Of a DNA stretch of 64,000 bases, positions 37,593 to 47,343 are shown one piece after another. Source of the stretch: Psychroserpens sp. SPM9 (GTDB taxonomy: Bacteria; Bacteroidota; Bacteroidia; Flavobacteriales; Flavobacteriaceae); the NCBI RefSeq assembly GCF_025153525.1, contig NZ_JANZNR010000003.1:496001-560000 (forward strand). Reading direction: 5' to 3'. Under the pieces are notes generated by a model. The model ran no database searches, had not been told where the DNA came from, and worked only from the letters and a program-made list of their open reading frames with translations. The translations under genes and the position numbers were made by a program. The number at the start of each line of letters is the position of its first letter. Position 1 is the stretch's first letter.

Positions 37593-38408
37593 TTATTGAT
37601 TCCCCAAAATAATAGGCATTCCAGAATCTCCAGAACCAATGACAATCACTTTGCTGTTAGGAGACTCCGAAAGTTTAATCGTAGCGTCAATTCCTTTATC
37701 CTGAAGAATTTTATCAGTAAGTGACGCACTTAATATTTTATTGGCATCAGCTTTACCTTGTGCCTCGATTCGCACCTTTTGTGCTTCTTTTTCTGCGGTA
37801 ACGAGTCTAAATTCGTATTCTAACGATTCTTGTTCTTGCTTCAGTTTACGTTCAATAGCCTGCTTAATCGTTGGTGGTAAGGTCACATCACGGATTAAAA
37901 TATCATTAATTTGAATAAATTGAGGTTCTACAATTTTTTTAGTTTCTTCTAAGATTTCATCCTGAATGGCATCACGCTTTGAAGAGTATAACTGTTCTGG
38001 TGTATAGCGACCAACAACACTTCTTGCGGCACTTCTGATGGCTGGTTGTAAAACTCTGCTCATATACTCCTGCCCTTTTTCATTGTGTAATCTTCCCAAA
38101 TTATTAAAATCTGGCTCGTATAATACCGAAGCATCGAGTTTTATATCTAAACCATTAGATGATAATACCGACATTTTTTCTGGCATTTCTTGCTGACGTG
38201 TCTCATAATCTATAACACGATTCCAAGGCGCGATAATATGAAATCCAGGTCCTAAAGGAGGTTCATTTGGGTCTACACCTTGCCCTAGAGTTTCGTGTAC
38301 AACGCCGGCATGACCAGAATCGATGGTAACTGCCGATTTAAATAATAAAATAAGTACGACCACAATACCAAAAAGAACTGGTAATGCGATTTTAGGTAAT
38401 TTTTCCAT
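37593..38408 (-). CDS. Prohibitin/SPFH family membrane protein
   Basis: A 271-residue protein with one N-terminal membrane helix (LPVLFGIVVVLILLF) and an SPFH domain (VDYETRQQEMPEKMSVLSSNGLDIKLDASVLYEP, RDVTLPPTIKQAIERKLKQEQESLEYEF), with a coiled-coil C-terminal part. SPFH proteins form large membrane rings and influence protease or membrane-domain function. Close to the VWA protein gene (11 bp) and 7 bp before the SH3-like gene, so all three are probably one operon. Confidence 0.88.
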   Translation of the reverse strand: MEKLPKIALPVLFGIVVVLILLFKSAVTIDSGHAGVVHETLGQGVDPNEPPLGPGFHIIAPWNRVIDYETRQQEMPEKMSVLSSNGLDIKLDASVLYEPDFNNLGRLHNEKGQEYMSRVLQPAIRSAARSVVGRYTPEQLYSSKRDAIQDEILEETKKIVEPQFIQINDILIRDVTLPPTIKQAIERKLKQEQESLEYEFRLVTAEKEAQKVRIEAQGKADANKILSASLTDKILQDKGIDATIKLSESPNSKVIVIGSGDSGMPIILGNQ

Positions 38409-38419
38409 AGTTTTTGTTT

Positions 38420-40453
38420 TTATATAAGTCCGTTATATTTTCTTATAAACCACTCAGTCGCAAGACTTAACGCGATGAGTCCCAGAAGGTATTTCCAGTC
38501 TATCAAAGGTACGACTTTTTTAGTGCTTTTTTGAATAGTTGCAAACCTAGAATCGTTGAGTAAATCATTAATAACCGAACTTGTATTGTCTATAAAATAA
38601 GCTGTTCCTTCACTTTGACTCGCTAAACTTTCAAGTTTAGTGACATTGGCATTTAAGAATTGTTGTTCGACATTATAATCCAGTATTTTGAGTTCACCAG
38701 ATTTTGAAATATTTTCAGTGTTCACCTTAACCGTAAAACTATAGGTTCCAGCTTCTAATCCGCTTAAATCGACCTCATAATTCGTGTTTTTTAGCACAAA
38801 AGGAAAAGTAACCGTTTTATCGGTCTCATTATTTTTAAGCGTTATATTGAGATTGGCATTGGTTTCAAATTCGTAATTCTTATTAAAAAACTGAGCCGTA
38901 ATGCTTACATTATCATTGCCATTATAAAAAGACTCATAATTTACATTGAGACGTGTACGACGTTGGTTGGTACTTAAATACTGTACTAATTTGCCGATGA
39001 AGTTATCGAAAGTATGAAATGAGTTTTCGTTGAGATACGCCTGAGCACGCCATCTCCAAATCCCTTCGCCTAAGATTAAGGCTTCCCGTTTCTCATTGAT
39101 TTCAAACGTAGCTAGTAAAGGTTCGTTTAAATCGTTTCCGTTGACGCTTTTATATAGTAACGTTTCATAAGGTACCGCAAACGAAGTTTCACCAAACTCA
39201 CCTTGAAGTGGCGGAAACTCACTAAAATTCAAATTATCAACAATAAAGGTAGCGTAGTTTTGATTCAGACTGGCCTGATAGTCTTCCGTTTGATTGGTTT
39301 GTTGTTGCTTGTAATTACCTTGCAACTGATTGAGTAATGACCAGTTGGTTTTGGTACCAGTAATCACGATTTTATTCAGTTTTAGACGTTCAATCTCATT
39401 GAAAAGCGACCTAAAGTTATTATTTGGCTGATAGACAATAACCAGTTGAAAATCATTAGGTTTTAATAAAAAATCTGTCGAGGATAATATCTCTGCATGG
39501 CGTTGTTCATTACTTTCAATAGATTTCTTGAGTGCGCCTAAATCGGGATGTAATATGTCGGATACAATAGCCACATTCGTCTTTTGATCAATCACTTCTA
39601 CAGCGAAGTTTTTACTATTGTTGATTGTATTTTTTTCGTTATCTAACGGAATAACTTCTGCTTTATAACTCGTCACGCCTACACGATTAGCAGGTAAGGT
39701 TAGATTAACAATTTGAGACGTTTGGGTTTTACTAAATGTGAGTGGTTTTGAAAAAACAGTACTGGCTCCTACCGAAATCTTCAACTGCGAATTGACTGTC
39801 GAATTGCCATTGTAGGTGGCTATGATTTCAACAGGAAACTTGTTTTTTAAATAGGCATAGCGGTTAACGTTTAACTGTTGAATTTTAAGATCTGTATAAG
39901 TGGTTGTATCGCCAAGAATGACAGGAAACACAGCTTGTTTATAACGTTTGGTTAAATAAGCATAATCGGTTCCGTAGGTTTGATTTCCATCAGAAATAAG
40001 TAGGGTTGGCGAAATGGAATTGCTATACACTTCAGCTAAGCGTTCAAATACTAAAGCAAGGTTAGACTGTTTTTCGTCGAATGCTAATGAATCTGTTTGC
40101 CGCACTTCTTTTCCGAAGCTAAAAAACTCTAAATTAAAATTTTCATTAAGCGCTTCATTTTCTTTTAAAGAATTGATGAAATCTGAAGTGTTTTGCGACT
40201 GATTGAGGTAGGTAATCGATTCTGAATTATCGACTGCTACAACGAGATTTGGCTTTTCATTAAAATATGTGACTTTATCGAATTTCGGATTAATGAGTAG
40301 TAGAAATACCGAAAACAATGTTATAAAGCGCAAAGCCGTTAGCAGAATAGCTCTTTTGCCCTTAATCTTTGACTTGTATACATACTGAAAAAGCGCTAGT
40401 AAAAGCGCTATGATTCCAGATATGATAATATATGTTATTGTTTCAGTTTGCAA
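38420..40453 (-). CDS. Large VWA-like membrane protein
   Basis: A 677-residue protein with two N-terminal membrane helices (ITYIIISGIIALLLALFQYVY; ALRFITLFSVFLLLINP), one at the C-terminus (LIDWKYLLGLIALSLATEWFI), and between them a von Willebrand A-like region beginning LVVAVDNSESI, the MIDAS DxSxS motif. A beta-sandwich-rich stretch follows. It resembles Bacteroidota BatA/B-type or DUF-type membrane VWA proteins of unknown role, perhaps complex assembly in the periplasm. It is 16 bp from fabG. Confidence 0.7.
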   Translation of the reverse strand: MQTETITYIIISGIIALLLALFQYVYKSKIKGKRAILLTALRFITLFSVFLLLINPKFDKVTYFNEKPNLVVAVDNSESITYLNQSQNTSDFINSLKENEALNENFNLEFFSFGKEVRQTDSLAFDEKQSNLALVFERLAEVYSNSISPTLLISDGNQTYGTDYAYLTKRYKQAVFPVILGDTTTYTDLKIQQLNVNRYAYLKNKFPVEIIATYNGNSTVNSQLKISVGASTVFSKPLTFSKTQTSQIVNLTLPANRVGVTSYKAEVIPLDNEKNTINNSKNFAVEVIDQKTNVAIVSDILHPDLGALKKSIESNEQRHAEILSSTDFLLKPNDFQLVIVYQPNNNFRSLFNEIERLKLNKIVITGTKTNWSLLNQLQGNYKQQQTNQTEDYQASLNQNYATFIVDNLNFSEFPPLQGEFGETSFAVPYETLLYKSVNGNDLNEPLLATFEINEKREALILGEGIWRWRAQAYLNENSFHTFDNFIGKLVQYLSTNQRRTRLNVNYESFYNGNDNVSITAQFFNKNYEFETNANLNITLKNNETDKTVTFPFVLKNTNYEVDLSGLEAGTYSFTVKVNTENISKSGELKILDYNVEQQFLNANVTKLESLASQSEGTAYFIDNTSSVINDLLNDSRFATIQKSTKKVVPLIDWKYLLGLIALSLATEWFIRKYNGLI

Positions 40454-40469
40454 TGAATATAAAACGATA

Positions 40470-41216
40470 TTAAGTTAACATTCCGCCATCAACATTTAAG
40501 GTCTGCCCAGTGATATAAGCACTCATGTCACTAGCTAAAAACACACAAGCGTTGGCAATGTCTTCAGGGTTTCCGCCACGTTTTAACGGAATAGCATTAC
40601 GCCAGCCTTTCACTGTTTCTTCGTCTAATTTGGCAGTCATTTCAGTTTCTATAAAACCAGGCGCAATCACGTTACTTCTAATATTTCTAGATCCTAGTTC
40701 TAGCGCCACAGATTTTGAAAATCCAATAATACCAGCTTTAGAAGCCGCATAATTAGTTTGACCAGCATTCCCTTTGACACCAACAACAGAACTCATATTA
40801 ATTATAGAACCTTTACGTTGTTTTAACATGGTACGTTGAACCGCTTTGGTCATATTAAACACAGATTTTAAGTTGACTTCGATGACTTTATCAAAATCCT
40901 CCTCTCCCATTCTCATAAGAAGATTGTCTTTAGTGATTCCAGCGTTATTGATTAAAATATCGATGCTACCAAATTCGGCTAAAACAGCTTCAGCGAGTTG
41001 CTGAGCCTCTTCAAAATTTGCAGCATTACTTTGATAGCCTTTAGCTTTAATGCCCTGACTATTTAATTCTTTTTCTAATGCATTTGCAGCTTCAACAGAA
41101 GCGCTGTATGTAAATGCAACATTAGCTCCATGTTGCGCAAAAACTTCAGCAATACCTTTACCAATTCCGCGGCTAGCGCCAGTAATAATTGCAGTTTTTC
41201 CTTCTAATAATTTCAT
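40470..41216 (-). CDS. fabG: 3-oxoacyl-[acyl-carrier-protein] reductase
   Basis: A 248-residue short-chain dehydrogenase. The NADP site is ITGASRGIGKGIA, the catalytic triad Ser in NMSSVVGVKG and Tyr-x3-Lys in YAASKAG, and the end is VDGGMLT. It reduces 3-ketoacyl-ACP in fatty acid synthesis. The frame is open 3 codons upstream (ATG at 41225), but MKLLEGKTAIITGASRG fits the family start better. Confidence 0.92.
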   Translation of the reverse strand: MKLLEGKTAIITGASRGIGKGIAEVFAQHGANVAFTYSASVEAANALEKELNSQGIKAKGYQSNAANFEEAQQLAEAVLAEFGSIDILINNAGITKDNLLMRMGEEDFDKVIEVNLKSVFNMTKAVQRTMLKQRKGSIINMSSVVGVKGNAGQTNYAASKAGIIGFSKSVALELGSRNIRSNVIAPGFIETEMTAKLDEETVKGWRNAIPLKRGGNPEDIANACVFLASDMSAYITGQTLNVDGGMLT

Positions 41217-41241
41217 TATATACATTTTAATAGTTGGTATT

Positions 41242-41249
41242 CAAATATA
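41242..41249 (-). promoter_or_regulatory. -7 element of fabG
   Basis: On the minus strand TATATTTG is an exact TAnnTTTG match, 26 bp before the ATG at 41216, with TTG 16 nt upstream (slightly short spacing). Confidence 0.45.
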
Positions 41250-41273
41250 TGAAATACAAGTTGCACAACATAT

Positions 41274-41303
41274 AAAAACCTCACAAATTCTTGTGAGGTT
41301 TTT
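41274..41303 (-). terminator. Terminator after the M16 peptidase gene
   Basis: AAAAACCTCACAA (41274-41286) pairs with TTGTGAGGTTTTT (41291-41303) around 4 nt. On the minus strand the T run follows directly, 53 bp after the stop codon. Confidence 0.88.
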
Positions 41304-41355
41304 AACAGTTTTAATCTATTAGATATTCTATAAAATGAATCTTATTTATTGAGAT

Positions 41356-44328
41356 TTACATTTTAATTTCTTCAGGCTGTTCGTAGTTAAAAAGATAGTC
41401 AATATCCATTTCCTGAACTTTACCTAATTTTTCTAAGGCTTTAAAATCGACATCCTTTTTATTGCCAATCACCATAACATTATAGTTTTCACCTTTAATG
41501 TTTGTATTAAAGAACTCACGTAAATCTGCCATTGTCATATTTTTTATGGCATTGTACATTTCTTCTCGGTTGTCATTATCGATACCAAGTTTTTTAAGAC
41601 GCTCATAACTCCAGAACACACTTGATTTTGTAATACGCTGCGCTGCTAATTTTTTAAGAGTAGCTTCTTTTGCCGCGTTAAATTGTTCTTCGGCTTCTGG
41701 CATGTTGGTCATTAGTTCCATCATTGCATCAACAGCTTGCGGCATTTTGTTAGCCTGCGTTCCCATGTAAGCCATCACGTAGTTATTATCTTCTTTTTTG
41801 CTTGCTGTACTGTAGCTAGAAAATGCAGAATAGGCTAAAGATTTAGATTCTCTAATTTCCTGGAAGACGATAGATGATAATCCGCTACCAAAGTAAGTAT
41901 TAAACAAAGTAGAAGCTGCCATATTTTCGGCTTTGAAAGGCTCACCTTTTGCTAAGAATAACATTTCAGATTGCACCATATCAAAATCTACGAAATACAC
42001 ATTGCCGCCTGTTTCTTTTTCCAGATACGCCATAGCTTCAGGATATGATTTTAAATCTTCAGCTACTTTATGACTCGTATTCAAAGCAGTTACAGCAGCA
42101 TCGATATCTTTTCCGTAGTAAAAAACACGTTGTTCAAAGTTTTTCATTTCTTTAATAATATCTACCAATTCAGCAGGATCCATAGCTTTCAATTCATTTG
42201 CTTGAAAGATATTTCTCAAACGTGAATTTTCACCGTATTTACCATAATTCATCAGACCGTTCCATAGGATATTTCCTTTTTGAGATTTGCCATCAACTCT
42301 ACCTTTTACGATAGACTCTACATATTTGTCGTATGCCTCTTGATCTGGTACGGCGTTATTCCAAAGGTGTTCTAAAAGCTCTAAACCTTTAGGTAAGTTT
42401 TCCTTTAAACCATTTAGTCCAACATAAGTCGTTTCACCACCAGCGCTCACATAATAGTTAACACCGAGTTTGTAGAATTCTTTTTTAAGTTCTTCCGCAG
42501 TATATTTATCGGTACCTAAGTATTCCATATATCCAGCGGCAAGTCCTAGCTTTTTATCGTTATCACTTCCCATATCAAAAATGATATTCATATCAAACAA
42601 GTCGTTTTTCTCATTGTTGATATAGGCTACTTTAATACCATTATCAGTATTGGTTTCTTTGATTTCCTTTTTGTAATCAATAAATTTTGGCTGTAATGGC
42701 TTAGATTCAAGTTTATTAAAGTTTAATAAGAATGGAGAGCTCATTTCTCTATTCACATTAACAGGTGTGATTCCTGGGTTTTCAACTTTAACTATTGAAG
42801 AGTCCTCACCTTGTCTTTTGTAGGTGATGACATAATTATCTTTATAAAACGTATTAGCAAAATCTACCAATTCTTGTTTAGAGATTTTCTTCAAATCATC
42901 TAAAAATTGCACACGTTGTTTCCAGTTTTGCTCTTTAATAAAAGCGTCAACATACATATCGGCTAAAGCAGAATTGTTTTCATATTGCTGTGTCTGACTT
43001 AATTTTAAGTCATTAATTACGGCATCCATCATCCATTCGTCAAACTCCCCTTTTTTAAGTTTTTCAACTTGAGCTAAAAGCAATACTTTCACTTCATCTA
43101 AAGTTTGTCCTTCTTTAGGGCTACCCGAAAAAGTGTGATACCCATATTCTTTAAGGAATGTTGGGCTACAACCTGCATATTGCACCAATTGCTTCTGGTT
43201 TAAGTTTAAATCGATAAGTCCTGCATTTCCATTCGCCAAAATCATATCAGCCATAGTGACTAATTTCTCTTGTTCAGTTCCCATAGCTTCAGTTCTAAAA
43301 GCAATAGAAACACTTTCGGCAGTAGGTCCAAAAACTTCGTTAACAACAGGCGCTGTGATTGCTTCTTCTTTTGGTAAGGTAGGATGAACCAACTCTTTCT
43401 TTTCAAATTTTCCGAAGACATCATTGACTTCTTTAATCGTTTTATCAAAATCGATATCACCAACCAGTACCATCGCCATATTATTTGGCACATAGTAAGT
43501 GTCGAAATAATTATGAATATCGACCATTGACGGATTTTTTAAGTGCTCACCAGTTCCAATAGTTGTTTGTTGACCATAAGGGTGATTTGGAAATAGGCCT
43601 TCAAGCATTGCTGCGTAACGCTTACGTCCATCATTATCCTGACCACGATTAAATTCTTCAAAAACAGCTTCTAATTCTGTATGAAATAAACGCAGTACAA
43701 GTTGACTAAAACGTTCTCCTTCTAAATGCAACCACTTTTCTAATTCGTTTGCAGGGATTTTATTAGTGTACACGGTTTGCTCAAACCAAGTATAAGCATT
43801 GGTTCCTGTAGCTCCAAGTGACGCCATCATTTTGTCGTACTCATTGGCAATGCTATAATTTGAAGCCTCAAGAGATACTTCGTCAATCTTTTTATAAAGC
43901 TCTAATTTTTTTGCAGGATCGGTTTCAGCTCTATGTTGTTCATACAATTCTGAAATTTGGTCTAAATACACTTTTTCTTTTTCCCAGTCTGCTGCACCAA
44001 TTTCATCTGTACCTTTAAAGACCATGTGTTCTAAATAGTGTGCTAAACCTGTAGACTCTTTTGGGTCGTAATTTGAACCTGCTTTAACAGCGATATAGGT
44101 TTGGATTTTTGGCTCATCTACATTCTTACTTAGATAAACTTTAAGTCCGTTATCCAAAGTATACAAACGTAAACCTGTTGGGTCATTTTCAACCGATTCA
44201 TAAGAGAATCCGTTTGCATCTGTTTTAGATTCAACAGCATAGGCTAAATCTTTGTTTTCATTTTCAGTTTTACAGTTGTATGCTAATGTGATCATACAAA
44301 TTGCAAACCATAGTTTGATGTGTTTCAT
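41356..44328 (-). CDS. M16 family zinc metallopeptidase (lipoprotein-like, two-domain)
   Basis: A 990-residue protein. The signal region ends in a weak lipobox (TLAYNC). The inverted zinc motif HYLEH (HxxEH) is at 97-101, with a further Glu in LEAVFEEFNRG. A helical insertion (WEKEKVYLDQISELYEQHR...) separates the two metal-binding parts more than in short M16 members, as in pitrilysin-like enzymes. The second half is the inactive M16 partner domain. It is probably on the periplasmic face of the outer membrane and cuts peptides. It is isolated from neighbours by terminators. Confidence 0.9.
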   Translation of the reverse strand: MKHIKLWFAICMITLAYNCKTENENKDLAYAVESKTDANGFSYESVENDPTGLRLYTLDNGLKVYLSKNVDEPKIQTYIAVKAGSNYDPKESTGLAHYLEHMVFKGTDEIGAADWEKEKVYLDQISELYEQHRAETDPAKKLELYKKIDEVSLEASNYSIANEYDKMMASLGATGTNAYTWFEQTVYTNKIPANELEKWLHLEGERFSQLVLRLFHTELEAVFEEFNRGQDNDGRKRYAAMLEGLFPNHPYGQQTTIGTGEHLKNPSMVDIHNYFDTYYVPNNMAMVLVGDIDFDKTIKEVNDVFGKFEKKELVHPTLPKEEAITAPVVNEVFGPTAESVSIAFRTEAMGTEQEKLVTMADMILANGNAGLIDLNLNQKQLVQYAGCSPTFLKEYGYHTFSGSPKEGQTLDEVKVLLLAQVEKLKKGEFDEWMMDAVINDLKLSQTQQYENNSALADMYVDAFIKEQNWKQRVQFLDDLKKISKQELVDFANTFYKDNYVITYKRQGEDSSIVKVENPGITPVNVNREMSSPFLLNFNKLESKPLQPKFIDYKKEIKETNTDNGIKVAYINNEKNDLFDMNIIFDMGSDNDKKLGLAAGYMEYLGTDKYTAEELKKEFYKLGVNYYVSAGGETTYVGLNGLKENLPKGLELLEHLWNNAVPDQEAYDKYVESIVKGRVDGKSQKGNILWNGLMNYGKYGENSRLRNIFQANELKAMDPAELVDIIKEMKNFEQRVFYYGKDIDAAVTALNTSHKVAEDLKSYPEAMAYLEKETGGNVYFVDFDMVQSEMLFLAKGEPFKAENMAASTLFNTYFGSGLSSIVFQEIRESKSLAYSAFSSYSTASKKEDNNYVMAYMGTQANKMPQAVDAMMELMTNMPEAEEQFNAAKEATLKKLAAQRITKSSVFWSYERLKKLGIDNDNREEMYNAIKNMTMADLREFFNTNIKGENYNVMVIGNKKDVDFKALEKLGKVQEMDIDYLFNYEQPEEIKM

Positions 44329-44344
44329 TTAGATTGATTTGATT

Positions 44345-44384
44345 AAAAAAAAAATTCCGTTGACAAGTTACTGTCAACGGAATT
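44345..44384 (-). terminator. Terminator after sucD
   Basis: AATTCCGTTGACA (44353-44365) pairs with TGTCAACGGAATT (44372-44384), a 13-bp stem. On the minus strand a run of nine T follows. Confidence 0.9.
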
Positions 44385-44427
44385 ATAACGAATCCATTTT
44401 ATATTTATTTTAACAGCCTAAGTACTA

Positions 44428-45300
44428 TTAATTTAGAACTTCGGCTACTTTTTTACCAATTTCTGCAGGTGAGTCAACAACATGAATTCCACAAGCTCTC
44501 ATAATTTTCTTTTTAGCTTGAGCGGTATCATCACTTCCGCCAACAATAGCACCAGCATGTCCCATAGTACGACCAGCAGGAGCCGTTTCACCAGCGATGA
44601 ATCCTACAACTGGTTTTTTACTTCCACTTGCTTTGTACCAATTAGCTGCATCGGCTTCTAACTGACCACCAATTTCACCAATCATCACAACCGCTTCAGT
44701 TTCTGGGTCATTGATTAATAATTCTACAGCTTCTTTAGTTGTTGTTCCGATAATTGGGTCACCACCAATTCCGATTGCTGTTGTGATTCCGAGACCTTGT
44801 TTTACAACCTGATCTGCAGCTTCATAAGTTAAGGTTCCTGATTTAGAAACGATACCTACTTTTCCTTTTTTAAACACAAATCCAGGCATAATACCAACTT
44901 TTGCTTCACCTGGTGTGATCACGCCCGGACAATTTGGTCCGATTAAGCGACAGTCTTTACCTTTAATATAATCTGAAGCCTTAATCATATCAGCAACAGG
45001 AATCCCTTCAGTAATGGTGATAATCACTTTAATACCAGCATCTGCAGCTTCCATAATAGCATCAGCAGCAAAAGCAGGTGGAACAAATATGATTGTTGTA
45101 TCTGCACCTAATTCTTTAACAGCTTTTTCAACCGTATTAAAAACAGGCTTATCAAGATGTGTTTGACCGCCTTTTCCAGGTGTCACACCTCCAACAACAT
45201 TGGTTCCATATTCAATCATTTGTTCGGCATGAAACGTTCCTTCACTACCTGTAAATCCTTGAACTATTATTTTTGAATCTTTATTAACTAAAACGCTCAT
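44428..45300 (-). CDS. sucD: Succinate-CoA ligase subunit alpha
   Basis: A 290-residue Suc[24 protein letters not shown] is the CoA-binding start, and the phosphohistidine lies in the GHAGAIVGG loop near 243. It catalyses the substrate-level phosphorylation step of the TCA cycle with SucC, which is not in this window. A 9-bp inverted repeat lies at the expected transcription start. Confidence 0.96.
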   Translation of the reverse strand: MSVLVNKDSKIIVQGFTGSEGTFHAEQMIEYGTNVVGGVTPGKGGQTHLDKPVFNTVEKAVKELGADTTIIFVPPAFAADAIMEAADAGIKVIITITEGIPVADMIKASDYIKGKDCRLIGPNCPGVITPGEAKVGIMPGFVFKKGKVGIVSKSGTLTYEAADQVVKQGLGITTAIGIGGDPIIGTTTKEAVELLINDPETEAVVMIGEIGGQLEADAANWYKASGSKKPVVGFIAGETAPAGRTMGHAGAIVGGSDDTAQAKKKIMRACGIHVVDSPAEIGKKVAEVLN

Positions 45301-45340
45301 TTGTGTTTGTTTTATATGATTTTTATTTGACTAAGTTATG

Positions 45341-45378
45341 CTTCGGAAAGATTTTTTATACTGATTTAATTTCCGAAG
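45341..45378 (-). repeat. 9-bp inverted repeat at the 5' end of the sucD message
   Basis: CTTCGGAAA (45341-45349) and TTTCCGAAG (45370-45378) are perfect reverse complements separated by 20 nt, starting about where the transcript should begin. It may fold in the mRNA or bind a dimeric regulator. Confidence 0.5.
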
Positions 45379-45379
45379 A

Positions 45380-45387
45380 CAAAAGTA
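45380..45387 (-). promoter_or_regulatory. -7 element of sucD
   Basis: On the minus strand TACTTTTG is an exact TAnnTTTG match, 80 bp before the ATG and directly followed by the inverted repeat. Confidence 0.45.
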
Positions 45388-45415
45388 AGTTTTTGTATAG
45401 GAATTATAAATTTTT

Positions 45416-45820
45416 TTAAACTTTTATTTCAGAATAAGAATTTAAACTCTCTGAACTGTTATCGACTGGCTGACTTATTTCATAGCCTCTATAAAGTTTG
45501 CCATCTTTTACTTCCCAAATAGAGATAAAGTGAGCTAAAGGATCTTCTTTTTCTGGACGTTCGATAGACGTTACATAAATGGTATATCTAGCTGTTACTG
45601 TATTGCCTTCTTCTAGTAAATGACTCACCCGATAAGTAAAGGATAAAAATGATTTCCTCAAACCGTTTAGCATTTCTTTAATACCATTATAATCTAAAGA
45701 GGTGAAACCATTACTGCTATTCCAAAGCAGTTTACAATCCTTGTGAATTAAATTTATAGCGTCCTCAGATTTTGCCAAATCCATATCATAAAACGCTTTA
45801 ACCACTTCTTTTGCTGACAT
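45416..45820 (-). CDS. SnoaL/NTF2-like protein
   Basis: A 134-residue protein with the NTF2 cone-fold pattern: a helix (SAKEVVKAFYDMDLAKSEDAINLIHKDCKLLW), then strands ending in HFISIWEVKDGKLYRGYEIS. Members bind small hydrophobic or lactone substrates or act as accessory domains; no catalytic set can be assigned. It directly follows the second lpxD-like gene. Confidence 0.75.
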   Translation of the reverse strand: MSAKEVVKAFYDMDLAKSEDAINLIHKDCKLLWNSSNGFTSLDYNGIKEMLNGLRKSFLSFTYRVSHLLEEGNTVTARYTIYVTSIERPEKEDPLAHFISIWEVKDGKLYRGYEISQPVDNSSESLNSYSEIKV

Positions 45821-46756
45821 TTAAATATTTTTTAGTTTTTCTAAAATTTCAGGAATTTTACGTATGGCGGCGATTTCTTTGTATTTACTTCTAAAATCAT
45901 CTGCAGGCACACCAAAATAACTTTTATGCCCTTCTAAGGATTTGCTCACGCCTGCTTTGGCAGATATGACCGCTTTTTTTCCTATGGTAATACCGCTGGT
46001 AATACCAACTTGTCCCCAAATAGTAACTTCATCTTCTATAACCACACAGCCAGCAATACCGACTTGTGAAGCAATCAGGCATTTTTTTCCGATAACGGTA
46101 TCATGACCTACTTGAATTTGATTATCAAGTTTTGAACCTTCTCCAATTATGGTATCTGCGGTAACCCCTTTATCTATAGTACATAAAGCGCCTATGTCGA
46201 CATTATTTTGAATAACAACACGACCACCAGAACGCAACTGATCGAAGCCTTCAGGGCGGTTTTTATAATAAAATGCACTGCCACCTAAAACGGCTCCAGC
46301 ATGAATAATAACATTATCACCAATAACCGTATCGTCATAAAGACTAACATTAGAATGAATGACACAATTGTCGCCAATAGTTACATTATGACCAATAAAA
46401 CAATTAGGTTGTATAATGGTGTTTTTTCCAATCGTTGCCGAAGACGATATAGCGCTATTAGCCGACTGAAAAGGTTTAAAGTGTAATGTTAATTTATTAA
46501 AATCTCTAAACGGGTCATCACTAATTAGCAAGGCCTTACCTTCTGGGCAATCTACTTTTTTATTGATAAGAACAATCGTTGCTGCAGACGCTAAAGCTTT
46601 GTCATAATACTTAGGATGGTCTACAAATACAATATCACCCGATTGGACCACATGAATTTCGTTCATACCTAACACCGGAAAATCATCAGCACCTACATAG
46701 TCTGTAGAAATGAGTTCAGCAATCGCTTTAAGTGTTTGCGGTTTAGGAAATTTCAT
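45821..46756 (-). CDS. LpxD-like UDP-3-O-acylglucosamine N-acyltransferase (second copy)
   Basis: A 311-residue hexapeptide-repeat acyltransferase. After an N-terminal helical domain come left-handed beta-helix repeats such as [26 protein letters not shown] and [34 protein letters not shown], ending in a helical tail. It resembles LpxD but differs enough from the 342-residue LpxD encoded nearby to suggest another acceptor or a paralogue function. A second LpxD-like gene after efp is a conserved feature in Bacteroidota lipid A clusters. Confidence 0.8.
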   Translation of the reverse strand: MKFPKPQTLKAIAELISTDYVGADDFPVLGMNEIHVVQSGDIVFVDHPKYYDKALASAATIVLINKKVDCPEGKALLISDDPFRDFNKLTLHFKPFQSANSAISSSATIGKNTIIQPNCFIGHNVTIGDNCVIHSNVSLYDDTVIGDNVIIHAGAVLGGSAFYYKNRPEGFDQLRSGGRVVIQNNVDIGALCTIDKGVTADTIIGEGSKLDNQIQVGHDTVIGKKCLIASQVGIAGCVVIEDEVTIWGQVGITSGITIGKKAVISAKAGVSKSLEGHKSYFGVPADDFRSKYKEIAAIRKIPEILEKLKNI

Positions 46757-47323
46757 TTATTCTTTGATACGTTCTTTGTAGGTTCCTTTTTCTGTTTCAA
46801 TTTTAATTTTATCGCCTTCATTAATAAATAAAGGGACATTAACAGTTGCTCCTGTCTCAACAGTCGCCGGTTTAGTCGCATTAGTTGCTGTATTTCCTTT
46901 AACGCCAGGCTCAGTAGCAATTACTTCTAAAACCACACTTGCAGGCATATCAACAGAAAGCGGCATATTGTCTTCGGTGTTAATTAGAACAGTAACAACT
47001 TCACCTTCTTTCATTAATTCCGGCGTATCTAATGCAGCTTCTAATAAACGAATTTGAGTGTAATCTGCTTCATTCATAAAGTGATAAAATTCACCGTCGT
47101 TGTATAGATATTGAAATTTATGAGTTTCAACACGTACATCTTCAATTTTATGTCCGGCAGAAAAGGTGTTATCAATAACTTTTCCTGTTGTAACACTTTT
47201 TAGCTTGGTTCTTACGAACGCTGGACCTTTACCAGGTTTTACATGTAAAAATTCTATGATTTTGAAGATATCATGATTGTATCTAATACATAATCCATTT
47301 CTTATATCTGAAGTACTTGCCAT
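46757..47323 (-). CDS. efp: Translation elongation factor P
   Basis: A 188-residue EF-P with three beta domains. The modification site loop is KPGKGPAFVRTKL, with Lys32 as the residue to be modified. It relieves ribosome stalling at polyproline. It ends one base before the lpxD-like gene and 20 bp after lpxA. Confidence 0.95.
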   Translation of the reverse strand: MASTSDIRNGLCIRYNHDIFKIIEFLHVKPGKGPAFVRTKLKSVTTGKVIDNTFSAGHKIEDVRVETHKFQYLYNDGEFYHFMNEADYTQIRLLEAALDTPELMKEGEVVTVLINTEDNMPLSVDMPASVVLEVIATEPGVKGNTATNATKPATVETGATVNVPLFINEGDKIKIETEKGTYKERIKE

Positions 47324-47343
47324 AATATGTTTGGTCTAATTTA

